NCBI GenBank assembly: GCA_965217195.1 | Contig: CBDCHL010000003.1 | Location: 1,240,001-1,304,000 of the forward strand | DNA from: UBA6623 sp965217195 | GTDB lineage: Bacteria > Acidobacteriota > Terriglobia > Bryobacterales > UBA6623 | Length of the DNA stretch: 64,000 nucleotides | Direction of reading: 5' to 3' | In this document: positions 36,785 through 44,796 of the stretch, piece after piece | Position numbering within the stretch: the first letter of the stretch is position 1 | Layout: each line of letters starts with the position of its first letter | Program-made: the position numbers and the translations under genes | The notes under the pieces: model-generated | Told to the model about the DNA's origin: nothing | What the model saw: only the letters and a program-made list of their open reading frames with translations | Databases searched by the model: none

Positions 36785-38200
36785 TTAACTCAAGATGTCG
36801 TGGATAACGTGCCCGTGCACGTCGGTGAGGCTGACGTCGCGACCGCCGAAGCGGTAGGTCAGTCGTTCATGATCGAGGCCGAAAAGGTGCAGGATCGTGG
36901 CGTGGATGTCGTGCACCGTCGTGATGTTCTCGACCGAGTGCATGCCCATCTCATCGGTCGCGCCGTAGACAGTGCCACCCTTGATTCCCGCGCCGGCCAT
37001 CCATATGGAGTAGGCGGTCTCGTGATGGTCGCGGCCGTGCGCGTTACCGGTGTGCGGCGTGCGGCCGAATTCGGTCCCCCAGACGATAAGAGTCTCATCG
37101 AGCATGCCGCGTGAGCGCAGGTCTTTGATCAGCGCGGTGACGCCTTGGTCGGTGATGAAAGCATTGTTCCAGTGGTTTTCCTTGAGATTGGTGTGCTGGT
37201 CCCACGTGCCGTTGTTGCCGCCGTAAAGGTCGGGACAGGTCACCTCGACGAATCGCACGCCGGCTTCGATCAGGCGGCGGGCGCGAAGACACTGCAGGCT
37301 GTAGTGGCGTTTCGGCTTGTGGGTGCTGTCGAGCCCGTAGAGCTTTTTCGTCGCCTCGCTTTCGCGGTCAAGATCCAGCACGTCGGGAACCAGCGATTGC
37401 ATGCGGTACGCCAGCTCGTAGTTGTGGATCGCCGACTCGATCGCGTCGTTTGTGCCTGTCGAAGCAAGAAACGAGCGATCTTGGGCCAGCAGAGCGTCGA
37501 GCTTGGCCCGCTGCACGCGCGGGTCTTCATCGGAGGGAACGATGTTGTCGATCGGAATTCCCTCGGCCTTCACCGGCATGGCCTGATATGTGGCCGGCAG
37601 AAAGCCGTTCGCGTAGCTTTCCAGCCCTCCTGGAGGGATGGTTCCGCCGTGCAACAGGACGTACCCGGGCAGGTCCTTGTTCTCGCTGCCGAGGCCGTAG
37701 TTAATCCATGACCCCAGGCTTGGGTGACCGCCCACCGAGCGGCCCGTGTGCATCAGGATATTGCCGCGCGGATGCAACGGAAAGCCCGTTTTCATCGAGC
37801 GGATCACCGCCAATTCGTCGGCGCAGGTCGCGATGTGCGGGAATACGTCGCTGATGGGGATGCCCGATTGGCCGTGGTTGTGAAACTCAAAGGGGCATTT
37901 CTTCCATTTACGGCGCCCGTCGGGGGTCTGGTTTTCGCCGTGAAGTTCCGCCAGCTTCGGTTTCGGGTCGAAGGTATCGACGTGCGAAACCGCGCCGGGC
38001 ATATAGCAAAAGATGATGTTTTTGGCCTTGGGCGCGAAATGCGGGCCCGTGGACCCGGAGAGCCCAGCGTAAGCGTCCTCGGCCATCAGCGAGGAAAGCG
38101 CCAGCAGACCGAAACCGTTCGAGGCGTAGGTCAGCACCTCGCGCCGCGTCATGGGGCGCGCGCCGTACCCGGGACAAGAATTTCCCTGCTGTCTGCCCAT
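36785..38200 (-). CDS. DUF1501 domain protein, Tat-exported
   Basis: A 471-residue member of the DUF1501 family (alkaline-phosphatase-like/sulfatase-like fold by family description). A twin-arginine leader is visible (MTRREVLTYASNGFGLLALSSLMAEDAYA), probably starting at the internal ATG near residue 17. Family motifs are IIFCYMPGAVSHVDTFDPKP, FPLHPRGNILMHTGR, GTEFGRTPHTGNAHGRDHH and VHDIHATILHLFGLDHERLTYRFGGRDVSLTDVHGHVI. It lies 25 bases after the PSD1 gene on the same strand. This pair is very common in Planctomycetes and some acidobacteria, but its biochemical role is unknown. Confidence 0.93.
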   Translation of the reverse strand: MGRQQGNSCPGYGARPMTRREVLTYASNGFGLLALSSLMAEDAYAGLSGSTGPHFAPKAKNIIFCYMPGAVSHVDTFDPKPKLAELHGENQTPDGRRKWKKCPFEFHNHGQSGIPISDVFPHIATCADELAVIRSMKTGFPLHPRGNILMHTGRSVGGHPSLGSWINYGLGSENKDLPGYVLLHGGTIPPGGLESYANGFLPATYQAMPVKAEGIPIDNIVPSDEDPRVQRAKLDALLAQDRSFLASTGTNDAIESAIHNYELAYRMQSLVPDVLDLDRESEATKKLYGLDSTHKPKRHYSLQCLRARRLIEAGVRFVEVTCPDLYGGNNGTWDQHTNLKENHWNNAFITDQGVTALIKDLRSRGMLDETLIVWGTEFGRTPHTGNAHGRDHHETAYSIWMAGAGIKGGTVYGATDEMGMHSVENITTVHDIHATILHLFGLDHERLTYRFGGRDVSLTDVHGHVIHDILS

Positions 38201-38225
38201 GGCGACGATCTCCTCTACCGTAACT

Positions 38226-41200
38226 TTAGCGTAGGTAGATGAACTCCTTCAAGTTGAAAAGGGCGTGAGCGATGTCTTTCCACACAGCCCGTGATTGAAG
38301 CAGATCTGCGCGAGCGACGTCGTGCAGGGAACCCAGCTCAGCCGCCAAGCCGCGCAGGCGAGCTAATTCCCCGGGTGCGGGCGGCCGCGCGAGCGCCGTC
38401 TCAAACATATCGGCAATCCGTTGCTCAACATCCGCATCGGACTCGGACATTACGCGATCGGCCCAAAAGCTCGCCTGTTCAATCACAAAGGGGTGGTTGA
38501 GCAGCGCCAACGACTGCCCGGGGATATTCGTCACGTCGCGTCGGCCGCGACTGACGCCGGGATTCGGGAAATCGAACAGCTCGAGAAAACGGTCGCCCTC
38601 GTGACGGGTGACCTTGATGTAAAGGCTTCGCCGGCCGCTGCCGTCGAGCGGCCCGGAGTAGAGCTTGCGGTATTCCTGCGGGTCCTTTCGGTAGGGATGC
38701 ACACTGGTTCCGAACATCTCGGGGTTCAACGTCCCGGCGGCGCTCAAGATCGCGTCGCGCACCAGTTCAGCGTCCAGCCGCCTCACCGGGTAGCGATGCA
38801 GCAGGCGATTGCTCGGGTCGCGCGCCGTTCTGCCTTCCGAAAGCGTGCTCGACTGACGAAACGTTTCGGTCAGCACCAGTTGCCGGATCAATTTCTTGAT
38901 CGACCAGCCTTGTTCGATGAACTGTCGGGCCAGATGATCGAGCAACTCCGGATGCGAAGGCTTTTCGCCGACGCGCCCGAAGTTGTTGACGGTCGCGACG
39001 ATCCCGCGGCCGAAAACGTAGTGCCAGATGCGATTGACCATCACGCGCGCGGTGAGAGGGTTTTCAGGGTCCGCGATCGCCTCGGCGATTTCGCGTCGTC
39101 CGCTGCGTTCTACGTCAAAGCCGTTGGGCTCTTTCGTGATCAACTGCAGAAAACCGCGTGGCGCGGGCTCGCCTAGGTTCTTGGGGTCGCCGCGCTTCAT
39201 GATCGGGTAGTCTCGGCCTTCCTCGAGATCGGCCATCCCATAGACCACACGAGCCTCGGGGACGTCCGACTCGATAGCCCGGTATCGGCCGACCAAATCC
39301 GCCAGCCCGCGGTCGACATGCACGGAATTGGCGACCAGTTCGTTGTCCACCAACCAGTCAACCCAGCGGGCATCGTCGTCGTCAGCGCGGCCGGCGGCCC
39401 AGGCGTCGATCGCCTTGGCGCCCTCGGCGGCAAAACGTTGAGCCAGCTCTTCGAAGCTTTTCGGCGGCGCGCCTTCGAACAGACGTTTCAGATGAGTTAG
39501 TTCGTCCTCGGGAACGGCTTCGCAATCGTGAACGACCACGCGAGCAATCCCGAAATACGAGCGCGGCTGGTCGAGCAGAGAAAGGTCGAGGCCCTCCATG
39601 CGGCCGGGCCGATCCGGGAAGCGCGGGTTGTCGTGGCGGGTCGCCATTTCGACATAGAAGGGGTAGGCGTGCCGCTCGAAGCGAGTGGGAATCCGCACCC
39701 ATTCGAGATTGTTGTTGTCGATCGGCTTGTAATCCTCGGCCAACATGCAGTTGTCGAGCGTCGCCCGCCAGGCGCCGAGCTTGCCGCCCATCACCTGCAT
39801 GCTGACGAAGAGCTTGTCTTGTGGCACAAAGGGCGATCGAATCGCCGCGTTGAATTTTTCAGAAAGTGCATGAGTGTACAGGCCGGCCGGAAAGACCCCA
39901 CTCAGCACTTGGGGGCCTTCGGGTGCGATCGTGAATTCGCCTGGTGGCGACGAGGCGTCGCTCAGGGCTTGACCCTCGCCCGACCAATCGTGCAGCGAGC
40001 CGTCACGGAAGTCGACGAAGTCTTCGAAATAGACTCGGTTGAACTCCGAGCGCGAGGCCGCTTCCTTGTGGTAGCGGGCGGTGAGGCTCTTCCAGTTGTC
40101 GAGGAAATTTTCGGCGCCCTCTTCGGCCAGTCGAGCAAGCTCGACCCAGAGATAGAGAGGATCGTCCCAGGTGATTTTCTCGCGTGCGAAAAGGACGGGC
40201 GGGGGCGGGTCTTCTTTCTTCGCGTCGGTGGCATCCTTGTCGGCCGGGTTGTCGGCGTCGGCCGCGGGCTCGTTATCGGCATCCGCGTTTTCGGGTTCGG
40301 CGTCAGCGGGCTCTTTGTCCGCCTCGGCCGACTCGGCGTCTTTCGCCTGTGCTGCCTCGGCCTCTTCTTTCTCCGGATCAGAGCGGGGCCGATCTCTCCA
40401 CGAGACGTACGCCTCGGTCAGCCGTGTCGCGACTTCACTGTTTTGGTCGGTCCACAGCGACGCCAAGGTTTCGCGGATCTTGGGTTTGAGTTGCCGCAGC
40501 TTCTCGCGCCGGGCTTCGTTGAGCTCCTGCGTGTCGAGCGTCCGTGTCACCAGCCGCGAGCTGCTCAGCACGCTGTAGAGCCCGTAGTAGTCTTTCGTCG
40601 GGATCGGGTCGAGTTTGTGATCGTGACAGCGGGCGCAGGCAATCGTGAGCCCCTGAAAGGCCTTGCCCAGCACATCGATCTGATCGTCGACGACATCAGT
40701 GCGAACCTCTCGGAAAAGGATGCAGTCGTCGTGCCCTTGTTCACCAAGGCGGTAGAAATTCAGCCCGGCCAGCGATTCGTTGATGCCGTCTTGCTGGTTG
40801 ATGCGGGGCTCGTCGAGCAGGTCGCCGGCGATATGCTCGCGGACGAGCTGATCGTAAGGGACGTCCTTGTTGAAAGCGCGAATCAAATAATCGCGATAAT
40901 GGGACGCACCGTTCAGCTCATAATTCCAGTCGTTGCCGAAGGTCTCGGCAAAGCGCACCACGTCCATCCAATGCCGCGCCCAGTGCTCGCCGAAATGGAC
41001 GGAGCCCAATAGCTCATCGATGGCCCGCTCGTAACCGGCAGGCGAGGGGTCGGCGGTGAATCGGGCGAGTTGCTCGGGGCTTGGAGGGAGGCCCGTCAGC
41101 ACGAAACTCACGCGGCGGAGCAAGGTCGCCGGATCAGCGGGACTCGAGGGCGAAAGTTCGGCCTCGGTGAGCTTGCGGCGAATGAAACGGTCGACGGGCG

Positions 41201-41720
41201 AAAGCGTCTTTCCTGAGACGTCCTGTTCCGGCGGCTCAACGTTCTTAACAGGCTGAAATGCCCAGTGCTCTCTCGTGATCTGCTCGTAGAATTCCGCGTC
41301 GCCGGATTGCAGGGGTTGCTCCTGCTCGGCGGGCCAGGGCGCGCCTATCGAGATCCACTTTTCGAGCGCCGCGATTTGGGTATCGGAAAGCTTCCCGGCA
41401 GGCGGCATTTGGAAACCCTCATGCCGGACAACTCGGGCCAGAAGACTGCTTTGCGGATCGCCCGGAATGATCGCCGGTCCGCGGCTGCCGCCCGCCAAAA
41501 TCGCCTCACGCGAGTCGAGCCGCAGGCCCTTCTGTTGCAGTTGCGGGCCGTGGCAGACGTAGCACCGCTCGGCCAGAACCGGCCGGACTTCTTTTTCGAA
41601 AAATTCGAGGTCTTCAGGAGAAGCGTCAGCCTGTAGTGTGGAGCCCCAGGCCGCGACGAGGGAGACTAGCAAGACCGCGCCGAAGGGGGTCGGTGAACCG
41701 TCTTTCGGCTGGAAGCACAT
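38226..41720 (-). CDS. PSD1/cytochrome-domain secreted protein (PSCyt1-DUF1549-DUF1553)
   Basis: An 1164-residue exported protein. A signal-like leader is followed by a cytochrome-type domain (about 40-130) with one haem site, CYVCH, and MPPAGKLSDTQIAALEKWI. A DUF1549 (PSCyt2) region follows (about 170-375: PVDRFIRRKL, HWMDVVRFAETFGNDW, CARCHDHKLDPIPTKDYYGLYSV, with a second CxxCH). A concanavalin-like middle comes next, then DUF1553 (PSD1) from about 885 (ENPLTARVMVNRIWHYVFGRGIVATVNNFG). An acidic low-complexity insert (about 450-510) sits between them. It is co-transcribed with the DUF1501 gene; polysaccharide breakdown or electron transfer is often suggested, unproven. Confidence 0.93.
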   Translation of the reverse strand: MCFQPKDGSPTPFGAVLLVSLVAAWGSTLQADASPEDLEFFEKEVRPVLAERCYVCHGPQLQQKGLRLDSREAILAGGSRGPAIIPGDPQSSLLARVVRHEGFQMPPAGKLSDTQIAALEKWISIGAPWPAEQEQPLQSGDAEFYEQITREHWAFQPVKNVEPPEQDVSGKTLSPVDRFIRRKLTEAELSPSSPADPATLLRRVSFVLTGLPPSPEQLARFTADPSPAGYERAIDELLGSVHFGEHWARHWMDVVRFAETFGNDWNYELNGASHYRDYLIRAFNKDVPYDQLVREHIAGDLLDEPRINQQDGINESLAGLNFYRLGEQGHDDCILFREVRTDVVDDQIDVLGKAFQGLTIACARCHDHKLDPIPTKDYYGLYSVLSSSRLVTRTLDTQELNEARREKLRQLKPKIRETLASLWTDQNSEVATRLTEAYVSWRDRPRSDPEKEEAEAAQAKDAESAEADKEPADAEPENADADNEPAADADNPADKDATDAKKEDPPPPVLFAREKITWDDPLYLWVELARLAEEGAENFLDNWKSLTARYHKEAASRSEFNRVYFEDFVDFRDGSLHDWSGEGQALSDASSPPGEFTIAPEGPQVLSGVFPAGLYTHALSEKFNAAIRSPFVPQDKLFVSMQVMGGKLGAWRATLDNCMLAEDYKPIDNNNLEWVRIPTRFERHAYPFYVEMATRHDNPRFPDRPGRMEGLDLSLLDQPRSYFGIARVVVHDCEAVPEDELTHLKRLFEGAPPKSFEELAQRFAAEGAKAIDAWAAGRADDDDARWVDWLVDNELVANSVHVDRGLADLVGRYRAIESDVPEARVVYGMADLEEGRDYPIMKRGDPKNLGEPAPRGFLQLITKEPNGFDVERSGRREIAEAIADPENPLTARVMVNRIWHYVFGRGIVATVNNFGRVGEKPSHPELLDHLARQFIEQGWSIKKLIRQLVLTETFRQSSTLSEGRTARDPSNRLLHRYPVRRLDAELVRDAILSAAGTLNPEMFGTSVHPYRKDPQEYRKLYSGPLDGSGRRSLYIKVTRHEGDRFLELFDFPNPGVSRGRRDVTNIPGQSLALLNHPFVIEQASFWADRVMSESDADVEQRIADMFETALARPPAPGELARLRGLAAELGSLHDVARADLLQSRAVWKDIAHALFNLKEFIYLR

Positions 41721-41890
41721 GCTGCTTCAGTGTAGCGCTCCCGTTGAACAGCGGCCTAGCCGATGACCTCTGCTTTGACACCTGTCCCCGGAGCGCGCGT
41801 TATTGAGCGTGGTTGGGCAGTTGTGGGCTCATTGCGAAAGCAGGTCACGGGTATTGCGCTTCCGCTGCCTTCCTTCTTGCTGATAAGGTT

Positions 41891-41919
41891 CATCGCACAC
41901 CGCTCCCTCAGGGGCTGCG
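41891..41919 (-). repeat. 39-nt dispersed repeat, partial inverted copy
   Basis: CATCGCACACCGCTCCCTCA matches the reverse complement of copy A exactly for 20 bases, then diverges. Confidence 0.7.
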
Positions 41920-41961
41920 AAAAAATCGCCCCCTCGCGTCCGTGCACACACTTCAGAACGT

Positions 41962-42120
41962 AGATACGGAGCCCAGAGCGAAAGCGACGGGTCGAGAGCA
42001 CAACCGTTTCGAGTAAACCGAAGACGATGCCGGCGTGCGCGACGGTTCGGGAGACGCGTGCCGCGGCGTGTTGCGGTTGCCTGCCCGTGGCCCGTCGCTT
42101 TCGCTCTGGGCTCTGTATCT
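41962..42120. repeat. 30-nt inverted repeat pair, MITE-like
   Basis: Left arm 41962-41991 and right arm 42091-42120 are reverse complements with one mismatch over 30 bases (arms contain GCCCAGAGCGAAAGCGACGG). The 99-bp interior has no gene. The structure resembles a small non-autonomous element or bipartite REP unit; no target duplication is obvious. Confidence 0.8.
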
Positions 42121-42215
42121 TAATGTTGTGAATTGTGTATGCCGCCGCGAATTGAAGGGGGCTCTGGGCCCTCTTCCGAAAATCCCTCCGGAATCTCATG
42201 GATACCGAAGCCCCC

Positions 42216-42266
42216 GACGTGGCGCACGCACTCTTGCGTGCCGTGTCGCCACTCCTGGCGACATCT
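42216..42266 (+). repeat. Double-hairpin repeat, copy 1
   Basis: 51 bases with two consecutive palindromes: GCACGCA-CTCT-TGCGTGC and GTCGCCA-CTCC-TGGCGAC. It matches 51239-51289 with a single base difference. Two adjacent hairpins are typical of REP/BIME-like elements mobilised by RAYT transposases. Confidence 0.88.
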
Positions 42267-42477
42267 CTTCCAACCCCCTCCCGAGCACGACGGGCCTCGG
42301 ACCTCCGCCCCTGGAAGGGGCATGGATAGTAGCCCCGGGCTTCAGCCCGGGGTCCCCGCTGGGGAGTCGCGGGATGCGGAAAAGGCCGGCCTAATGACAC
42401 ACAAGCCCGGGAACCGGGCTCACTCTTCATAGTCATGTCGCGCTAGCCGCCGAGCTCCGACCACGATCGGTCGTCCC

Positions 42478-42679
42478 TCACTCCGGGTCGGAGTCGGACC
42501 GAACCTGTTCGACGACTTCTCGAATCGCATCTACAACCAGCCCCGGTTCATCGTGCTGAATGTAGTGCCCGCTCTTGTTCGCCATGACCTGGCGACCCTT
42601 CGAGGACAGCTCCCTAAGTTCTGTGTGGAGTTCCAGCCAGACTTTGCGTATGTCGGCTCTTACTGAGTCTCGCATAATA
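42478..42679 (-). pseudogene. Alpha/beta hydrolase, C-terminal fragment (cut by IS)
   Basis: About 65 residues including the catalytic-His region of an alpha/beta hydrolase (LSSKGRQVMANKSGHYIQHDEPGLVVDAIREVVEQV). It is the missing end of the hydrolase at 43738-44649, from which it is separated by a 1.06-kb IS element. If the IS and one TA copy are removed in one of two possible registers, the frames join as NLAK-YIM-RDSVRADIRKVWLELH. Confidence 0.85.
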
Positions 42680-42684
42680 TACTG

Positions 42685-43736
42685 TCAATCGAGACAAAGA
42701 GAAGACTGTTTCCAGAAAGCGGTAATCAAGCGCGGTTTGCGGCGCATTCGCCGCAGCGCTTTGCGGGCGCGCTCGTCGAGTTCCCAGTAGTCCTTCGGGC
42801 AGACGTTGGGCAACTCGTGCTGCTTCCAGTACGCCCAAATGTATTCCACCGGGTTCAACTCCGGCGCATAGGGCGGCAAGTACTCCGTTGCGATGTGATC
42901 CTCGGAGAGCTGGATGAACTCCCGCACCAGGCGGCTGCGGTGCGCCGGCAGCCGGTCCCAGACGATCAGCAGTGGGCCGTCGATGTGGCGCACCAAAGCC
43001 TTCAGGAAGTCGATGACCTCCAGCTCGCCGATCGCGCCGGGATAGAACCGGAAGTAAAAGTTGCGCAACGTCAGCCCGGCCGACACCGACAGCTTGTCCC
43101 AGTTGAAGTTGAACTCCAACACCGGTGTCTCGCCGCGCGGCGCCCAGGTGCGGCAACGATGCGGCTTCTGACTCAATCCGCTTTCGTCGATGAAGACGAT
43201 CGTACGTTCTTCTTTGCGGGCTTTTTTTTAATGGCCGGCCAAGTCTTGCGCTGCCAGCCGCGGATGGCCTCTTCGTTGCGCTCCCGCGCTTTGCCGACGG
43301 GCCGTTGCGGGCTCCAACCGAGCGCCCGCAGGATCTTCCAGACATGGCCCTCGTGATAGCGCACGCCGAACTCGTCTCCGATCAGACGAGCGACCCGCGG
43401 ACAGCTCCACAGCGGCGTCGGGAAGCCGTGCGCCTCGGGGCCTTCCAGCAGCAACGCCTCGAGGCGTTCGAGCTGCGCGGCGTCCAACAGCGGCTTACGG
43501 CCGGCGCGGCCGGCCTGGCGCAACCCGGCTTCGCCGTCACGCCGGTATCGTCGCAGCCACTCGCTGACGCTTTGCCGCGCGACCTTCAATCGCCTCGCTG
43601 TCTCGGACTGACTACAGCCTTGCTCGACCAACCGGATCGCTTTGAAACGGCGCTTCTCCAGGGCCTCGAAATCCCGCCGTACGCCTTTTGTATTTCCCAT
43701 ACATACAAAGACGTACGTACCCCAAAAAGGTGTCAC
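42685..43736 (-). CDS. IS630-family transposase, probably made by -1 frameshifting
   Basis: Two overlapping frames. The first (43736-43173, 187 residues) has tandem helix-turn-helix domains (SQSETARRLKVARQSVSEWLRRYRRDGEAGL; WKILRALGWSPQRPV). The second (to 42685) carries the DDE catalytic core: FIDESG in the shifted frame just upstream of SQKPHRCRTWAPRG, then LLIVWDRLPAHRS and APELNPVEYIWAYWK. At 43222-43229 the coding strand has eight A followed by G, containing A-AAA-AAG in the zero frame, a known -1 slippery heptamer. Slippage there joins both frames into a complete transposase of about 350 residues. Confidence 0.86.
43220..43230 (-). promoter_or_regulatory. Putative -1 ribosomal slippage site in the transposase
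   Basis: Coding-strand codons ATT AAA AAA AAG contain the heptamer A-AAA-AAG; the -1 frame continues GCC CGC AAA GAA GAA CGT into the DDE domain. No downstream pseudoknot was examined. Confidence 0.65.
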
Positions 43737-43737
43737 T

Positions 43738-44649
43738 TTATTTTGCGAGATTCAATAGTTCATCCGTCATCCCTGGGGGCTGTGGACCCTTGCTCTCGTC
43801 ACCCGCAGTGAGAACAATCAGGGGCAAATCATCGAGCGGTCCGGTCCCGCGGGCTTGCTCCATACTTTCTTCAATGGCTCCCAACTCGTCCAACACCGCG
43901 GCGGTCGAACGAGATCGAAGCGCCAAAAACGGCGCGCGCTCCTCTTCGGTCGCCCATTTGGGGGTACCCATCCCGCTCACCCAAACGATGAAACGTTGCA
44001 CACCGCAGGCGACAGCAGCCTTCATGAGGTAGCGAAGCGCCGCCGGCGGCGGCCCCGCGAGCTCTCGCATCTTTTGGGGCATGCGCGACATTTGGTCGGG
44101 ATGAGAGGAATCCACGAAAACCATGCCTGCCACGTCAGCGGGATATTGTTGCCTGAAGACGCGCGCATGGGGCCCGCCGACGGAATGTCCCACCAAGACC
44201 AGAGGATCGTCCACGCCGGCTGCATCGACCAAGCCGTGAAGCTCTTCTGCGATCCGCCGACTGCTTCGCGGTTCCGGACCCGGCTCGCTCCACATGATGC
44301 CCGCGCGGTCGTAGGAACAAGCGCGGGTGAATTTCGAGACTTCCGGTTGAACCAGGAGCCAGCTGAGCGACCCCATCTGATCAAGCCCCGACTCGAATAC
44401 GACGGTGGGGCTGCCCTCGCCCGTGCAATGGATGTGGAGCGAATGCTCGCCGATGTCCAGCAACCTCCCGGGTGGCGGATAGTCCACCGCGGCGAAGCTC
44501 TGCGCCGTTTGCTCGTACGCGAACCCTACAAGAGCCAAGGCAACTACGCCACAAATACCGATCAAGACCAACCGCTTGGTCCACTTCCACAGCTTCGTTC
44601 GAAAACGCACGGGCTTCTCGGCACGAGCCACTCTGTTCTCATCCGCCAT
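43738..44649 (-). pseudogene. Alpha/beta hydrolase, N-terminal fragment (cut by IS)
   Basis: 303 residues with a membrane anchor near the N-terminus (LVLIGICGVVALALVGFAY) and the core of an alpha/beta hydrolase: HIHCTGEGSPTVVFESGLD (oxyanion region), CSYDRAGIMWSEPGPEPR, nucleophile elbow LVGHSVGGPHARV and FVDSSHPDQM. The fold's last part with the catalytic His is on the far side of the IS element (42478-42679). The fragment ends NLAK and stops within the IS edge. It is unlikely to be active without its histidine. Confidence 0.87.
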
Positions 44650-44743
44650 GGCAATGCCTCCTTGCCCAAGAGCCTAGCGTATTACCGTGCGCCCAAGGCT
44701 ACCCTGGGGCCCGGTTCTTGACGCGATGTTGCGACTGGGCGTA

Positions 44744-44772
44744 GGAAGTAGAATGGTTGGTACTCTACTTCC
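44744..44772. promoter_or_regulatory. Perfect 9-bp inverted repeat before the cytochrome gene
   Basis: GGAAGTAGA (44744-44752) and TCTACTTCC (44764-44772) separated by 11 bases, 24 bases before the ATG at 44797. It could be an operator for a dimeric regulator or an mRNA leader hairpin. There is no T-run, so it is not a terminator. Confidence 0.5.
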
Positions 44773-44796
44773 CTAACCACCTATTCGTAGAGCACC

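Larger units (their letters stand above)
41721..42477. other. Repeat-dense intergenic region
   Basis: About 750 bases without a supported gene; the open frame on the minus strand (41756-42436) is composed of repeats. It holds a partial 39-nt repeat copy (41891), a 30-nt inverted repeat pair (41962/42091), a double-hairpin repeat (42216), and two GC hairpins at about 42333-42355 (GCCCCGGGC-TTCA-GCCCGGGG) and 42402-42420. Confidence 0.7.
42680..43738 (-). mobile_element. IS630-type insertion sequence
   Basis: About 1.06 kb, with a two-frame transposase filling the element. TA dinucleotides flank both ends, the usual IS630 target duplication; the left edge is ambiguous by two bases (TATA at 42678-42681). 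The ends share imperfect inverted repeats (TACTGTCA against AAGTGACA). It interrupts an alpha/beta hydrolase gene and lies in the same orientation as the host gene. Confidence 0.85.

Noticed and set aside
39528..41012. 494-residue plus-strand open frame
   Set aside because: Antisense to the PSD1 protein, no domain and no ribosome site.
41756..42436. 226-residue minus-strand frame
   Set aside because: Made up of several intergenic repeats; no protein family resemblance.
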